DNA of 64,000 bases from assembly GCF_007827795.1 (NCBI RefSeq), contig NZ_VITI01000001.1, positions 744,001-808,000 on the forward strand, given 5' to 3'. Below the pieces are notes generated by a model. The model saw only the letters and a list, made by a program, of their open reading frames with translations. It did no database searches and was not told where the DNA came from. A program made the position numbers and the translations under genes. Positions within the stretch are counted from its first letter, which is position 1; every line of letters begins with the position of its first letter. The stretch comes from Azospirillum brasilense. GTDB lineage: Bacteria > Pseudomonadota > Alphaproteobacteria > Azospirillales > Azospirillaceae. Of the stretch, positions 1 through 12,123 are shown piece by piece.

Positions 1-496
1 CATGAATGGCGACGATGGAGGCGAAGCCGGTCCACAGCACCAGCGGCAGCCAGCTCGACGCGATGGCGCGGTCGTCCGGCCAGACCAGCAGCACGCAGGT
101 CGAGGCGATGATGAAGTAGGCGATGGTCCAGGCCGCCGCCAGGATCGGGCTGCCCATCGTGAAATAGGCGAATCCGAAGCTGGCGTAGAGCAGCCACAGC
201 GCCCCCTGCATCCCGATCAGCGCCGGACGCCAGCGGATCGTCCAGGGGGCGTTCAGCAGCCGCACGCAGCCCCAGAGCTGGATCAGGCTGATGCTGAACC
301 AGACGACCGGAAAGGCCCAGCCCGGCGGCTGCAGGGGCGAGGGCTGATAGCCGGGAAACGGTTCCCCACCCCGCTCGAACACACCATAGGTGTTGGTCAG
401 CAGCCAGAAGACCAAAGCCTGCCACCAGTGCACGCGAAAGGGCAGCGGGCCGGTGTCGGTTGCGGGTTCCGTCGGGACGAAGGAGCGGTGGTTCAT
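1..496 (-). CDS. TspO/MBR-like tryptophan-rich membrane protein, C-terminus cut by window edge
   Basis: The 165 residues visible form a hydrophobic protein with about five membrane segments (roughly residues 24-36, 60-81, 93-113, 115-138 and 147-165). It contains PPGWAFPVVW at 57-66 and WLPLVLW at 149-155. These resemble the PPxWxFxPVW and W.PL.LW motifs of TspO/MBR proteins, which bind tetrapyrroles and are thought to act in porphyrin or stress signalling at the membrane. The reading frame runs off the window start, so the C-terminus is missing. It is transcribed divergently from the zinc metallopeptidase gene at 622. The family assignment rests on motif resemblance only; a more distant tryptophan-rich sensory protein is possible. 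Confidence 0.6.
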   Translation of the reverse strand, partial: MNHRSFVPTEPATDTGPLPFRVHWWQALVFWLLTNTYGVFERGGEPFPGYQPSPLQPPGWAFPVVWFSISLIQLWGCVRLLNAPWTIRWRPALIGMQGALWLLYASFGFAYFTMGSPILAAAWTIAYFIIASTCVLLVWPDDRAIASSWLPLVLWTGFASIVAIH

Positions 497-621
497 GCCT
501 TAGGAAATGGCACGGCCCCGCTTTCGGTCAAGCGCGTGGTTGACGCATCCGGCGGAGCGCCGGAACAGCCACGCCCTTTCGCTGGTTTTCCTGTCGCAAT
601 GCGTCGGGGGAGGATCGGGCG

Positions 622-1515
622 ATGCGGTGGCAGGACGGTCGCGAGAGCGAGAATGTCGAGGACCGGCGCGGCGCGCCCGGAAGCGGCGGCTTCCGCAGGG
701 GTGGAATCGGCATTCCCATCGGGCGCGGCGGCATCGGCATCGGCGGGCTGGCGGTGATCGTGGTGGTGTCGCTCCTGCTCGGCATCAATCCGCTGGACCT
801 GTTGCAAGGCACCGTCCCGCAGGAGCAGGCCCGTTACGAGCAATCCGACGTTCCAAGCAACGGAACCGACGACGAATTGAAACGCTTCGTCTCCGTCGTC
901 CTTGCCGACACGGAGGACACTTGGGCCGCCCAGTTCCAGCAGGTCGGCCGGACCTACCAGGACCCGGCGCTGGTGCTGTTCTCCGGCACGGTGGATTCGG
1001 GCTGCGGCTTCGCCCAGGCGGCGATGGGTCCCTTCTACTGCCCGCAGGACCGCAAGGTGTACATCGACCTCAGCTTCTACCGCGACCTGCGCGACCGTTT
1101 CCGCGCACCGGGCGACTTCGCCCAGGCCTATGTGATCGCCCACGAGGTCGGCCACCATGTCCAGAACCTGCTGGGCATCTCCGATCAAGTGCAGCAGGCC
1201 CAGCGTCGTGCCGGCTCTCAGGGCGAGGCCAACGGGCTGTCGGTGCGGTTGGAGCTTCAGGCCGACTGCTTCGCCGGTCTGTGGGCCAACCACGCGAACC
1301 GCGAGCGCCAGATCATCGAGCCCGGCGACGTGGAGGAAGCGCTGACGGCGGCCAGCGCCATCGGCGACGACCGCCTGCAACGCCAGTCGCGCGGCACCGT
1401 GACCCCCGACAGCTTCACCCATGGCAGCTCCGCCCAGCGGGTGCAGTGGTTCCGCAAAGGTCTGGAAACGGGCCAGTTGAACGCCTGTGACACCTTTGGT
1501 GCGGAGCGGCTGTAG
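622..1515 (+). CDS. ypfJ: Neutral zinc metallopeptidase, YpfJ family
   Basis: This 297-residue protein has a charged, glycine-rich N-terminus, one membrane anchor (about residues 38-56) and a C-terminal domain facing the periplasm. The zinc-binding HEVGH motif is at residues 174-178. Further family blocks are the SGCGFAQAAMGPFYCP segment before it and the LQADCFAGLWAN segment after it, which supplies the third ligand (Glu/Asp region). The protein belongs to the conserved, poorly characterised YpfJ/KPN_02809 group of membrane-anchored neutral metallopeptidases; its substrate is unknown. It appears to be a single-gene unit, ending just before the hairpin shared with pnp. Confidence 0.88.
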   Translation: MRWQDGRESENVEDRRGAPGSGGFRRGGIGIPIGRGGIGIGGLAVIVVVSLLLGINPLDLLQGTVPQEQARYEQSDVPSNGTDDELKRFVSVVLADTEDTWAAQFQQVGRTYQDPALVLFSGTVDSGCGFAQAAMGPFYCPQDRKVYIDLSFYRDLRDRFRAPGDFAQAYVIAHEVGHHVQNLLGISDQVQQAQRRAGSQGEANGLSVRLELQADCFAGLWANHANRERQIIEPGDVEEALTAASAIGDDRLQRQSRGTVTPDSFTHGSSAQRVQWFRKGLETGQLNACDTFGAERL

Positions 1516-1532
1516 GCGTTCAGCCAAAGAGA

Positions 1533-1552
1533 AAGGCGCCTTTCGGCGCCTT
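1533..1552 (-). terminator. Perfect 8-bp hairpin between ypfJ and pnp
   Basis: AAGGCGCC at 1533-1540 pairs with GGCGCCTT at 1545-1552 around a 4-base loop. Read on the minus strand (after pnp) it is followed by TTCTCTTT, so it fits an intrinsic terminator for pnp. It can also end ypfJ transcripts from the other side. A second, weaker hairpin (CCCCGC/GCGGGG, 1569-1583) lies closer to the pnp stop. Confidence 0.6.
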
Positions 1553-1604
1553 GCTCCTCCCCGACCTCCCCCGCTGGGCGGGGAAGGGAGAAAAAAGACC
1601 CCTA

Positions 1605-3725
1605 TCAGGCGGCGGGGCCGTCCTTCTTGGTCAGGTCTTCGCCGGTGGCCTGATCGACCTGCTTCATCGACAGCTTGACCTTGCCGCGGTCGTCGAAGCC
1701 GATGACCTTCACCTTCACCGAGTCACCCTGCGACACCACGTCCGACACCTTGCCGACGCGCTGCGGCGACAGCTCGGAGATGTGGACGAGGCCGTCGCGG
1801 GAACCCAGGAAGTTCACGAAGGCGCCGAAATCGACGACCTTCACGACCTTGCCCGTGTAGACCACGTTCATTTCCGGTTCGGCGACGATGCCCTTGATCC
1901 AGTCGATGGCGGCCTGGGCGGCCTTGGTGTCCACCGCGGCCACCTTCACCGTGCCGTCGTCCTCGATGTCGATCTTGGCGCCGGTCTGCTCGACGATCTC
2001 GCGGATCACCTTGCCGCCGGAGCCGATCACGTCGCGGATCTTCTCCTTCGGGATGTTGATCACGGTGATGCGCGGGGCATTCTCGTTCACCGCGTCGCGG
2101 GCGCCGGTCAGGGCCTGGGCCATCTCGCCCAGGATGTGCAGACGGCCGTCCTTGGCCTGGCCCAGGGCGATCTTCATGATCTCCTCGGTGATCGAGGTGA
2201 TCTTGATGTCCATCTGGAGCGCGGTGATGCCAGCGTCGGTGCCGGCCACCTTGAAGTCCATGTCGCCCAGGTGATCCTCGTCACCCAGGATGTCCGACAG
2301 GACCGCGAAGCCGTCGTCTTCCTTGATCAGGCCCATGGCGATGCCGGCCACCGGGCGCGCCAGCGGAGCGCCGGCGTCCATCAGCGACAGCGAGGTGCCG
2401 CAGACCGTCGCCATCGACGACGAACCATTGGACTCGGTCACTTCCGACACCACGCGGAGCGTGTAGGGGAAGTCTTCCTTCTTCGGCAGCAGCGGGTGGA
2501 TGGCGCGCCACGCCAGCTTGCCGTGGCCGATCTCGCGGCGGCCCGGCGAGCCCATGCGGCCGGCCTCGCCCACCGAGTACGGAGGGAAGTTGTAGTGGAG
2601 CATGAAATGCTCCCGGTACTCGCCCTGCAGCGCGTCGATGATCTGCTCGTCCTGGCTGGTGCCCAGCGTGGTGACGACCAGAGCCTGCGTCTCGCCGCGG
2701 GTGAACAGCGCCGAACCGTGGGCGCGCGGCAGCACGCCGACCTCCGACACGATCGGGCGGACCGTCTTGGTGTCGCGCCCGTCGATGCGGCGGCCGGTCT
2801 TCAGAACGGCGCCGCGCAGGATGTCGGCCTCCAACTCCTTGAACTCGGTCACGATGGCCTGCGTCTCGTGGGCCTCGGCCAGAGCCTCCAGCGCCTTCGC
2901 CTTGGCGGCGCCGATCTTCTCGTAGCGGACCTGCTTCACCGTCTCGGTGTAGGCGGCCTCCACGTCGGCGCCGACGGTCGCGCGCAGCTTCGCCTTCAGG
3001 GCGGCGCGGTCATAGGCCGGCTCCGGCAGGTCCCACGGCTCCTTGGCGCACTGCTCGGCCAGATCGATGATGGCGTCGATGACCGGCTGGAAGCCGCTGT
3101 GGCCGAACATCACGGCGCCCAGCATGATCTCCTCGGACAGCTCCTTGGCTTCCGATTCGACCATCAGCACGCCGTCCTGGGTGCCGGCGACAACGAGGTC
3201 GAGCGCGGAACCGCCAACGGCGTCCATGGTCGGGTTCAGCACATACTGGCCGTCGACGTAGCCGACGCGGGCGGCGCCGATCGGACCCAGGAACGGGATG
3301 CCGGAGATCGTCAGCGCGGCGGAGGTGCCGACCATCGCGACGATGTCCGGATCATTCTCCAGATCGTGGCTGAGCACGGTGCAGATGACCTGCGTCTCGT
3401 TGCGGAAGCCATCGGCGAACAGCGGACGGATGGGACGGTCGATCAGGCGGCTGACCAGCGTCTCCTTCTCCGTCGGGCGGCCTTCACGCTTGAAGAAGCC
3501 GCCGGGAATCTTGCCAGCTGCGAAGGACTTTTCCTGGTAATTGACCGTCAGCGGAAAGAAATCGACGCCCGGCTTCGGCGACTTGGCGCCGACGACCGTG
3601 CAGAGGACCGTGGTCTCACCATAGGTGACCAGCACCGCGCCGTCGGCCTGACGGGCGATCTTGCCCGTCTCGAACGTCAGCTTGCGTCCACCCCATTCGA
3701 TTTCTTTGCGGAAAACCTTGAACAT
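1605..3725 (-). CDS. pnp: Polyribonucleotide nucleotidyltransferase (PNPase)
   Basis: PNPase degrades RNA phosphorolytically from the 3' end and works in the RNA degradosome. The 706 residues are close to the usual length of about 710. Two RNase PH cores fill the first 550 residues, followed by a KH domain with GSGGKVIRE at about 568-576 and an S1 domain (about 620-690, beginning [15 protein letters not shown]). The start is well placed: GGAAGGAAGAATCC precedes the ATG. It is the last gene of the rimP-to-pnp operon and follows rpsO with a 281-base spacer holding a strong hairpin, the arrangement in which pnp is autoregulated through leader processing in E. coli. Confidence 0.98.
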   Translation of the reverse strand: MFKVFRKEIEWGGRKLTFETGKIARQADGAVLVTYGETTVLCTVVGAKSPKPGVDFFPLTVNYQEKSFAAGKIPGGFFKREGRPTEKETLVSRLIDRPIRPLFADGFRNETQVICTVLSHDLENDPDIVAMVGTSAALTISGIPFLGPIGAARVGYVDGQYVLNPTMDAVGGSALDLVVAGTQDGVLMVESEAKELSEEIMLGAVMFGHSGFQPVIDAIIDLAEQCAKEPWDLPEPAYDRAALKAKLRATVGADVEAAYTETVKQVRYEKIGAAKAKALEALAEAHETQAIVTEFKELEADILRGAVLKTGRRIDGRDTKTVRPIVSEVGVLPRAHGSALFTRGETQALVVTTLGTSQDEQIIDALQGEYREHFMLHYNFPPYSVGEAGRMGSPGRREIGHGKLAWRAIHPLLPKKEDFPYTLRVVSEVTESNGSSSMATVCGTSLSLMDAGAPLARPVAGIAMGLIKEDDGFAVLSDILGDEDHLGDMDFKVAGTDAGITALQMDIKITSITEEIMKIALGQAKDGRLHILGEMAQALTGARDAVNENAPRITVINIPKEKIRDVIGSGGKVIREIVEQTGAKIDIEDDGTVKVAAVDTKAAQAAIDWIKGIVAEPEMNVVYTGKVVKVVDFGAFVNFLGSRDGLVHISELSPQRVGKVSDVVSQGDSVKVKVIGFDDRGKVKLSMKQVDQATGEDLTKKDGPAA

Positions 3726-3833
3726 GGATTCTTCCTTCCATCCGACACCTAGGCCCGCCGGATTGCTGGCCTAAGCCGGGGTCATCGGTCGTCGGACCCC
3801 GCATGTGAAGACCCCTTCGGAGGGCCTGAAACA

Positions 3834-3873
3834 TCAAACGGCCGGTCCCGGAAGGTCCGGGCCGGCCGTTTGA
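3834..3873 (-). terminator. Large hairpin between rpsO and pnp
   Basis: TCAAACGGCCGG (12 bp) and a further 6 bp (CCCGGA) pair with the 3' arm ending GGCCGTTTGA; a single bulged base interrupts the stem. It lies 108 bases upstream of the pnp start codon. On the minus strand it is followed by TGATGTTTC, not a clear U tract, so partial termination of rpsO transcripts or RNase III processing ahead of pnp are both possible. Confidence 0.5.
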
Positions 3874-4006
3874 CTAAAACATACCTTCGCGAACAGCCGC
3901 ACGCCCCAACCAGCGCGACACTCCCCTGTGCACCGGAATGCGGCGCGGCGGGTCGAGCGCTGATCGGGACGGATGTTCGGTCACCAGGACGGACGCCTTT
4001 TGGAAA

Positions 4007-4276
4007 TCAGCGACGCAGGCCCAGACGCTCGATGAGCGTGGCGTAGCGGCTGTTGTCCTTCTTCTTGAGATAGTCGAGAAGACGGCGGCGCTGGCCGACC
4101 ATCACCAGAAGACCACGGCGGGAGTGGAAGTCCTTCTTGTGGCCCTGCAGGTGCTCGGTCAGGTTCCGGATGCGCTCGGACAGGATCGCGACCTGGACCT
4201 CGGGCGAGCCGGTGTCGTTGGTGCCGCGGGAATAGTCCTTAATGAGTTCCTGCTTGCGATCGGGAGTGATCGACAT
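4007..4276 (-). CDS. rpsO: 30S ribosomal protein S15
   Basis: S15 binds the central domain of 16S rRNA early in 30S assembly. The protein is 89 residues from MSITPDRKQ, the standard length. The family core is present: [26 protein letters not shown] and a C-terminal RRLLDYL. The start at 4276 is preferred over an in-frame ATG four codons upstream because GGAG sits correctly before it and the length matches the family. It lies 15 bases after truB and ahead of pnp, the conserved order of this operon. Confidence 0.98.
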   Translation of the reverse strand: MSITPDRKQELIKDYSRGTNDTGSPEVQVAILSERIRNLTEHLQGHKKDFHSRRGLLVMVGQRRRLLDYLKKKDNSRYATLIERLGLRR

Positions 4277-4291
4277 CGGGGTCTCCATCGT

Positions 4292-5230
4292 TCATAGGTT
4301 GAGAACGCGCACCGGACGGATCTCCGCCCCCTCCACGCGCGCCAGCGCCACCGGCTTTCCGCCAGAAAGCGCAATAACGGTGCCATCCCCACCAACATCG
4401 CCGCGCAGCGCCGTGAGGCGTTCGCGGTCCTGCCGGGTGAGGAGTGCCACCGTCTGGCCGTGCTTCAGTCGGTGCGCTTCCGCGTCGGTCAGGGCCAGCG
4501 CCGGGATGTCGTCCAGCGCGGTCTCGATCGGCAGCAGAAGTCTTTCGACCGCGGCACCTTGCTCCATCGCGGTCAGATCGTCCAGGGAAATCGCCCCGTC
4601 CAGCGTGAAAGACCCGACGCGCAGGCGTCGCAAATCGCGGATGTGCCCCACCGTCCCCAACCGTTCGGCGAGGTCGCGGGCGATCGAGCGGACATAGGTG
4701 CCCTTGCCGCAATCCACCTCCAGCACCGCGTGGTCGGCGTCCGGCATTTCGATCAGCTCCAGCCGGTCGATGCGGACGGTGCGGGGGGCGATGTCCACCA
4801 CCTCCCCCTCGCGGGCGATGTCGTAGGCGCGCTCGCCGTTGATCTTGAGCGCGCAATATTGCGGCGGGATCTGCTCGACGAAGCCCAGGAAGGCGGGCAG
4901 AGCGGCGCGGATCGCCTCGGCGTCGGGCCGCACCGCGGAGGTCTCCACCGCCGAGCCCTCGCGGTCGTCGGTGGTGGTGCGGGTTCCCCAGGCCACGGTG
5001 AAGCGGTAGGTCTTCTCGCCGTCCATGGCGTAGGAGACGGTCTTGGTCGCCTCGCCCAGCGCGATGGGCAGGATGCCCGTGGCGATGGGGTCCAGCGTGC
5101 CGCCGTGCCCGGCCTTCTCCGCGTTCAGGTGGCGCCGCACCTTGGACAGCGCCTGCGTCGAGGTCATCCCCGCCGGCTTGTCCAGCACGATCCAGCCGTG
5201 GATCGGCTCGCCCCTCCGCTTACGAGCCAC
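4292..5230 (-). CDS. truB: tRNA pseudouridine-55 synthase
   Basis: TruB converts U55 in the tRNA T loop to pseudouridine. The protein is 312 residues if it starts at the GTG encoding (M)ARKRRGEP, which overlaps the rbfA stop codon by 11 bases, a normal coupled start in this operon. The catalytic aspartate is D47 in GHGGTLDP. The frame stays open further upstream, but there it only runs antisense-free over the acidic tail codons of rbfA and gives a threonine/arginine-rich stretch with no family similarity, so the longer start is rejected. Confidence 0.95.
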   Translation of the reverse strand: MARKRRGEPIHGWIVLDKPAGMTSTQALSKVRRHLNAEKAGHGGTLDPIATGILPIALGEATKTVSYAMDGEKTYRFTVAWGTRTTTDDREGSAVETSAVRPDAEAIRAALPAFLGFVEQIPPQYCALKINGERAYDIAREGEVVDIAPRTVRIDRLELIEMPDADHAVLEVDCGKGTYVRSIARDLAERLGTVGHIRDLRRLRVGSFTLDGAISLDDLTAMEQGAAVERLLLPIETALDDIPALALTDAEAHRLKHGQTVALLTRQDRERLTALRGDVGGDGTVIALSGGKPVALARVEGAEIRPVRVLNL

Positions 5231-5798
5231 GGCGCCCCTCGCCCTCGCCGCCGTTGCCCTCATCCCCGTCGTCTTCGTCCTCATCCTCGTCGTCGATGTC
5301 TTCATCGTCGTCGAGGTCGTCCGTTTCGGTCTCGTCCTCCTCGTCCCAGCCGTCGTCCTCGTCATCATGGTCGTCGTCGCCGTTCACACGGTCGGCGAGC
5401 GAGCGATAGCCGACGTCGCGGGCGACCGCCGGGCTGTGCAGAATGTCGTCGATGCGACCGGCATAGTCGAAGGAGGTGTCGGCCTCGAAGCTCAGCGTCG
5501 GGGCGTGACGCAGGTTGATGGCGCGGGCGACCTGGCCGCGCAGGAAGGGGGCGGCGCGGCGCAGGGCCGACAGCGTCTCGTCCATCGGGCCGCCGCCCAG
5601 CGGCGTGACGAAGGCGGTGGCGTTGCGCAGGTCGGGGCTGATCCGCACCTCGGTCACCGTGACGTTCAGTTCCGCCAGTTCGGGGTCGTGGAAGTCGCCG
5701 CGCCGGAACAGGTCCGCCAGGGCGTGGCGGATTTCCTCGCCGATGCGGAGCTGGCGCTGGGACGGCGGCTTTCCGGCCAGGTCGTGTTTCTTTCTCAT
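5220..5798 (-). CDS. rbfA: 30S ribosome-binding factor A with long acidic tail
   Basis: RbfA helps mature the 30S subunit by acting near helix 1 of 16S rRNA. The KH-like family domain spans about residues 10-128 (RIGEEIRHALADLF, VTVTEVRISPDLRNATAFV, TLSFEADTSFDYAGRI). After it, residues 141-188 contain 34 Asp or Glu residues out of 48, a tail far more acidic than in the standard protein of about 120-130 residues. The start at 5798 (MRKKHDL, 192 residues) is chosen because the longer alternative (5855) would begin inside the hairpin at 5851-5876. It sits between infB and truB. Confidence 0.93.
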   Translation of the reverse strand: MRKKHDLAGKPPSQRQLRIGEEIRHALADLFRRGDFHDPELAELNVTVTEVRISPDLRNATAFVTPLGGGPMDETLSALRRAAPFLRGQVARAINLRHAPTLSFEADTSFDYAGRIDDILHSPAVARDVGYRSLADRVNGDDDHDDEDDGWDEEDETETDDLDDDEDIDDEDEDEDDGDEGNGGEGEGRRGS

Positions 5799-5850
5799 GC
5801 TGTCGATCCCGAATGCGGTGCGAGAGGGATTTGTCCCTCCGCGAAAACGC

Positions 5851-5876
5851 GACAAGGGCGCATGGGCGCCCTTGTC
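5851..5876 (-). terminator. 11-bp hairpin between infB and rbfA
   Basis: GACAAGGGCGC (5851-5861) pairs perfectly with GCGCCCTTGTC (5866-5876) around a 4-base loop. On the minus strand it is followed by GCGTTTTCGC, a weak U tract. It lies between the infB stop and the rbfA start, so it may reduce read-through or mark an RNA processing site inside the operon. Confidence 0.45.
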
Positions 5877-5925
5877 GTCTCTAAGCCGGTTCGTCTCTAA
5901 GTCGAGCCGGGGTGCGGCGGCGGGC

Positions 5926-8655
<2,730 letters not shown>

Positions 8656-8669
8656 CGGTTCCCGAATGG

Positions 8670-9389
8670 TCAGACGTTGCTTACGTGGCCGGCCGGCGGA
8701 GAGCCGGCGACAAAGCCTTTGATACCCTTGAGACGCGCGGAGTCGCGTGCCAATCCCTTGGCCAGCTTCCCGCGCGCCACCACCGCATGCACGGCGTTTT
8801 CCCGTCCCAGTGCCGCGGCCATCGCCGCGGCGTTGAACAGGTCCACAACCGGCATATCCGGCGCCAGCGCTGTGATCTTGCCCCGCTGGTCGGGCGAACC
8901 GTCGCTGGCCTCGACCAGCAGATAGGGCGGTCCGGCGCGTCCGACCTGATTGGTCTTCAGCGCCTCGCGCACCTTTTCGTATCCGGCCAGAGCCTGCCCG
9001 GCCCGGCGCGCCAGCCCGAAGGCATCCAGGCACCGCCGCTCCAGCAGCTTCTCCAGCCGCTCCGCCAGATCGGGGGGGACGCGCACCGCGCGCCGCGCCG
9101 CCTTGGCGAACATGTTCTTGCCGATGGCCTTCGTAAAGGCCGCCTTGTCCCCCGACAGCCAGAGGCCGCGGCCCGGAAGCCGTTCCTCCAGATCGGGCAC
9201 GATCTCGCCATCGGGTGATACCACGAAACGGATCATGCCGTCTTTCGGCTGCACGGTGCCGGTGGCGATGCAGCGGCGCAGCGGACCCTTTTCCAGGTCC
9301 GCCGGCAACAGCGCATCCCCTTCGACCGCGAGGTCGTCCGGTTCACCGTCCGCCGGAGTCTGTTCGTTCCTGTCGCTCAGTCCAACCAT
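8670..9389 (-). CDS. ylxR: YlxR (DUF448) RNA-binding protein with L7Ae-like domain
   Basis: The 239-residue protein has an N-terminal YlxR domain (about residues 35-115, with [19 protein letters not shown] and [12 protein letters not shown]) and a C-terminal L7Ae-like domain (about 120-215). The two-domain form between nusA and infB is typical of alphaproteobacteria, while many Gram-positive versions carry the two domains on separate genes. Both domains are RNA-binding folds. YlxR has been linked to RNase P or transcription control in other bacteria, but its role here is not settled by sequence. The nusA stop is 30 bases upstream. Confidence 0.9.
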   Translation of the reverse strand: MVGLSDRNEQTPADGEPDDLAVEGDALLPADLEKGPLRRCIATGTVQPKDGMIRFVVSPDGEIVPDLEERLPGRGLWLSGDKAAFTKAIGKNMFAKAARRAVRVPPDLAERLEKLLERRCLDAFGLARRAGQALAGYEKVREALKTNQVGRAGPPYLLVEASDGSPDQRGKITALAPDMPVVDLFNAAAMAAALGRENAVHAVVARGKLAKGLARDSARLKGIKGFVAGSPPAGHVSNV

Positions 9390-9419
9390 CCGTACCGTTT
9401 GTGCGTCCTAAGTCCCGGC

Positions 9420-10955
9420 TCAGCTCTGCGCCGCCTGGTCGTCGGTGGAGGGTTGCGCCGCGGTGGGCGCGCCTTCCTCGCCGTCGAACCAGTGGGCACG
9501 GGCGGCCATGATGATCTCGTTGGCCTCGTCTTCCGTCGGGGCCTCCTTGCCGAGAATGTCGCGCAGCTCGTCCGCGGCGAGGTCGGCGAGGTCGTCCATC
9601 GTCTTCACGCCGTTCTCCCCCAGCTTCACCAGCAGGGTCGGGCTGAAGCCGGTGACGTCCGCCACCGCGTCCTCGACGCCGAGCGTCTGGCGCCTCTCGG
9701 TCATGCGGACGTCCTGCTCCTCGAGGAAGTTGAGGGCGCGCTGCTTCAGCTCTTCCGCCACATCCTCGTCGAAGCCTTCGATTTCGGCCAGCTCCTCGGT
9801 CTCGACGTAGGCGATCTCCTCCACGGAGGTGAAGCCCTCGGCGACCAGGAGATGGGCGATCACGTCGTCCACGTCCAGCGCGTCCATGAAGAGCTGCGAA
9901 CGGGTGCGGAACTCGTCCGACCGGCGCTCCGACTCCTCCTGCTCGGTCAGGATGTCGATGTCCCAGCCGGTGAGCTGGGTGGCGAGGCGCACGTTCTGGC
10001 CGCGGCGGCCGATGGCCAGCGACAGCTGGTCGTCGGGCACCACCACCTCGATGCGGCTGTTGTCCTCGTCCATCACGACCTTGGCGACCTCGGCCGGGGC
10101 CAGGGCGTTGACGATGAACGTCGCCGGCTCCTGGTTCCACTGGATGATGTCGATCTTCTCGCCCTGCAGCTCGCCGACGACCGCCTGGACGCGGCTGCCG
10201 CGCATGCCGACGCAGGCGCCGACCGGGTCGATGGAGCTGTCGTTGCTGAGCACCGCGATCTTGGCGCGGCTGCCCGGGTCGCGGGCGACCGCCTTGATCT
10301 CGATGATGCCGTCGTAGATCTCCGGCACTTCCTGGGCGAACAGCTTCGCCATGAACATCGGATGGGTGCGCGACAGGAAGATCTGCGGGCCGCGCGCTTC
10401 CTCGCGCACGTCGAAGATATAGGCGCGCACGCGGTCGCCGTTCTTGAAGTGCTCGCGCGGCAGCAGCTCGTCGCGGCGCAGGATCGCCTCGGCGCGGCCC
10501 AGATCGACGGTGACGTTGCCGTATTCGACGCGCTTGACCAGACCGTTGACGATCTCGCCGGTGCGGTCCTTGTATTCGTTGAACTGGCGCTTGCGCTCCG
10601 CGTCGCGGACCTTCTGGACGATGACCTGCTTGGCCGTCTGGGCGGCGATGCGGCCGAAGTCGATGGGGGGCAGCGGATCGACCAGGAAGTCGCCGAGCTG
10701 GGCGCCGGGCTTGCGGCGCTGGGCGTAGGCGAGGGTCACCTGGGTCGCCTCGTTCTCCACCGCCTCAACCACCTCCAGGTGGCGGGTCAGGTGGATGTCG
10801 CCCGTCTTGCGGTCGATGCGGGCGCGGATGTCGTGCTCGTGGCCGTACTTGGAGCGCCCGGCCTTCTGAATCGCCTGCTCCATCGCCTCCAGGACCTCGT
10901 CCCGGTCGATGTTCTTTTCGCGGGCAACCGCGTCAGCGACTTGCAGCAGTTCCAT
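9420..10955 (-). CDS. nusA: Transcription termination/antitermination factor NusA
   Basis: NusA binds RNA polymerase and controls pausing, termination and antitermination. The 511-residue protein has the N-terminal polymerase-binding domain (about 1-125), an S1 domain, two KH domains ([17 protein letters not shown] and [13 protein letters not shown]) and a C-terminal part with helix-hairpin-helix-like acidic repeats. The start is supported by AGGAAG 8 bases before ATG. It is the second gene of the operon, 55 bases after rimP. NusA acting on the terminator-like element in its own operon leader is an inference. Confidence 0.97.
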   Translation of the reverse strand: MELLQVADAVAREKNIDRDEVLEAMEQAIQKAGRSKYGHEHDIRARIDRKTGDIHLTRHLEVVEAVENEATQVTLAYAQRRKPGAQLGDFLVDPLPPIDFGRIAAQTAKQVIVQKVRDAERKRQFNEYKDRTGEIVNGLVKRVEYGNVTVDLGRAEAILRRDELLPREHFKNGDRVRAYIFDVREEARGPQIFLSRTHPMFMAKLFAQEVPEIYDGIIEIKAVARDPGSRAKIAVLSNDSSIDPVGACVGMRGSRVQAVVGELQGEKIDIIQWNQEPATFIVNALAPAEVAKVVMDEDNSRIEVVVPDDQLSLAIGRRGQNVRLATQLTGWDIDILTEQEESERRSDEFRTRSQLFMDALDVDDVIAHLLVAEGFTSVEEIAYVETEELAEIEGFDEDVAEELKQRALNFLEEQDVRMTERRQTLGVEDAVADVTGFSPTLLVKLGENGVKTMDDLADLAADELRDILGKEAPTEDEANEIIMAARAHWFDGEEGAPTAAQPSTDDQAAQS

Positions 10956-11009
10956 CCGTCACACTTCCTGGACTGGCGTTTGTTCTTCGAGTGAAGCCCG
11001 GAGCGGCCG

Positions 11010-11495
11010 TCAACCCTGGCCCTGGCTGGCGCGGATCAATTCATCCGTCAAGACCAGCTTGGCGCGCAGGATGTTGTCGAACTCCAGCCGGGCGGCTCCC
11101 TGTTCCGATTCGATGCACACGAGGCCGTCTTCGACGCCCTTCAGCATGCCCTTGAAGCGCTTGCGGCCATCGACGGCGAGCCGGGTCTCCAGCTTGGCCT
11201 CGAAACCGGCGAAACGCTCGAAATCCTTCAGACGGGTCAGCGGCCGGTCGATGCCCGGCGAACTGACCTCCAGCGTGTAGGCGCTCTTGATCGGATCTTC
11301 AACGTCGAGCACCGCGGAGATCGCGCGGCTGATGTCGGCGCAGTCTTCGACCGTCATGGGCGCGCCGTCGGCGCGTTCCGCCATGACCTGCAGAACCATG
11401 CGCTGCCCACCGGTCAACTGCACACGCACGAGTTCGTAGCCCATGGCCTCGACCGACGGCGTGATGATCTGCTCGATACGACCGGTTGCTTCCAT
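11010..11495 (-). CDS. rimP: Ribosome maturation factor RimP
   Basis: RimP aids late maturation of the 30S subunit. From MEATGRIEQ the protein is 161 residues, the usual size. Family blocks are [31 protein letters not shown] and [14 protein letters not shown]. The frame is open 35 codons further upstream, but that segment reads through the terminator-like hairpin and has no similarity to RimP. A purine-rich AGGTGGA lies immediately before the ATG, closer than is ideal. This is the first gene of the nusA/infB operon. Confidence 0.95.
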   Translation of the reverse strand: MEATGRIEQIITPSVEAMGYELVRVQLTGGQRMVLQVMAERADGAPMTVEDCADISRAISAVLDVEDPIKSAYTLEVSSPGIDRPLTRLKDFERFAGFEAKLETRLAVDGRKRFKGMLKGVEDGLVCIESEQGAARLEFDNILRAKLVLTDELIRASQGQG

Positions 11496-11565
11496 TCCAC
11501 CTGACCCGCCCCCGCGGTCTCCCCTGGCACAGCGCCCTGGGACCAACACGGGGATTCGATACGCT

Positions 11566-11594
11566 GATAAAAAAATAAGTGGGCCAAGGCCCAC
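11566..11594 (-). terminator. Intrinsic-terminator-like element in the rimP leader
   Basis: On the minus strand GTGGGCC (from 11594) and GGCCCAC form a compact hairpin followed directly by TTATTTTTTTAT. It lies about 60 bases downstream of the promoter at 11656-11683 and 71 bases before the rimP start, so it would stop transcription before the operon unless it is read through. Attenuation of the nusA operon or release of a short leader RNA are both possible. Confidence 0.65.
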
Positions 11595-11655
11595 CCGCAA
11601 AGCGTCCCGCCGGCCCGGTTTCCCGAGCCGCCGATCCGTATGGGTTCATGCGGTG

Positions 11656-11683
11656 AATATAGACATTCCGGAGCAAGCCGCAA
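11656..11683 (-). promoter_or_regulatory. Promoter of the rimP-nusA-infB operon
   Basis: On the minus strand TTGCGG (11683-11678) and TATATT (11661-11656) are separated by 16 bases, close to the alphaproteobacterial housekeeping consensus. The next gene in this direction is rimP, with a leader of about 155 bases. Confidence 0.65.
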
Positions 11684-11799
11684 GCGCTTTTCCGCAAGGT
11701 CCTATGCCAGGCGCTTGGTGAGCGGGTCCGCGCGGGGTAAGGTCAAGGCTTCGGCGGCCTTCGCGCCGCACGGAAAACAGCCTGAGGAGGCCGCTCACC

Positions 11800-12123
11800 G
11801 TGATCCTCGAAACGGCTCTCCTTGCGGTCAAACCCGGCCAGGGCCCGGCCTTCGAACAGGCGATGGCCGAGGCGCAGCCCCTGATCGCCGCGACTCCGGG
11901 CTTCCTCGGGCTGGAGGTGCGGCCCTGCCTCGAGGCGCCGGACCGCTACCTGCTGCTCGTCCGCTGGGACCGGTTGGAGGATCACACCGAAGGCTTCCGG
12001 GGGTCCGAGCGCTACGCCCGCTGGAAGGCCCTGCTCCACCGCTTCTACGACCCGTTCCCGGTGGTGGAGCATTACGGAGAGCCGGTGGTGTCTACCCCCG
12101 CGCCTTGCGGACGAAGCGCATAA
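11800..12123 (+). CDS. Antibiotic biosynthesis monooxygenase (ABM)-fold protein
   Basis: A 107-residue single-domain protein of the dimeric ferredoxin-like ABM fold. Typical elements are an N-terminal strand (ILETALLAVKPG), a helix, GFLGLEVRPC, then YLLLVRWDRLEDHTEGF and a C-terminal VVEHY. Members range from quinol monooxygenases to heme-degrading enzymes and many with no known reaction, so the substrate cannot be assigned. Translation starts at GTG with AGGAGG placed ideally upstream. Its last 32 bases overlap the 3' end of trmB on the other strand. Confidence 0.8.
   Translation: MILETALLAVKPGQGPAFEQAMAEAQPLIAATPGFLGLEVRPCLEAPDRYLLLVRWDRLEDHTEGFRGSERYARWKALLHRFYDPFPVVEHYGEPVVSTPAPCGRSA

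Noticed and set aside
1551..3752. Long open frame on the plus strand opposite pnp, and similar ones opposite infB (5515-8925), metK (12191-14308), lnt/corC (15442-17781) and lutB (45356-46747)
   Set aside because: They mirror high-GC codon bias on the true coding strand, have low-complexity Arg/Ala/Gly/His-rich translations and no recognisable domains.
5799..5855. Longer rbfA start
   Set aside because: It would begin inside the intercistronic hairpin and adds residues not seen in the family.
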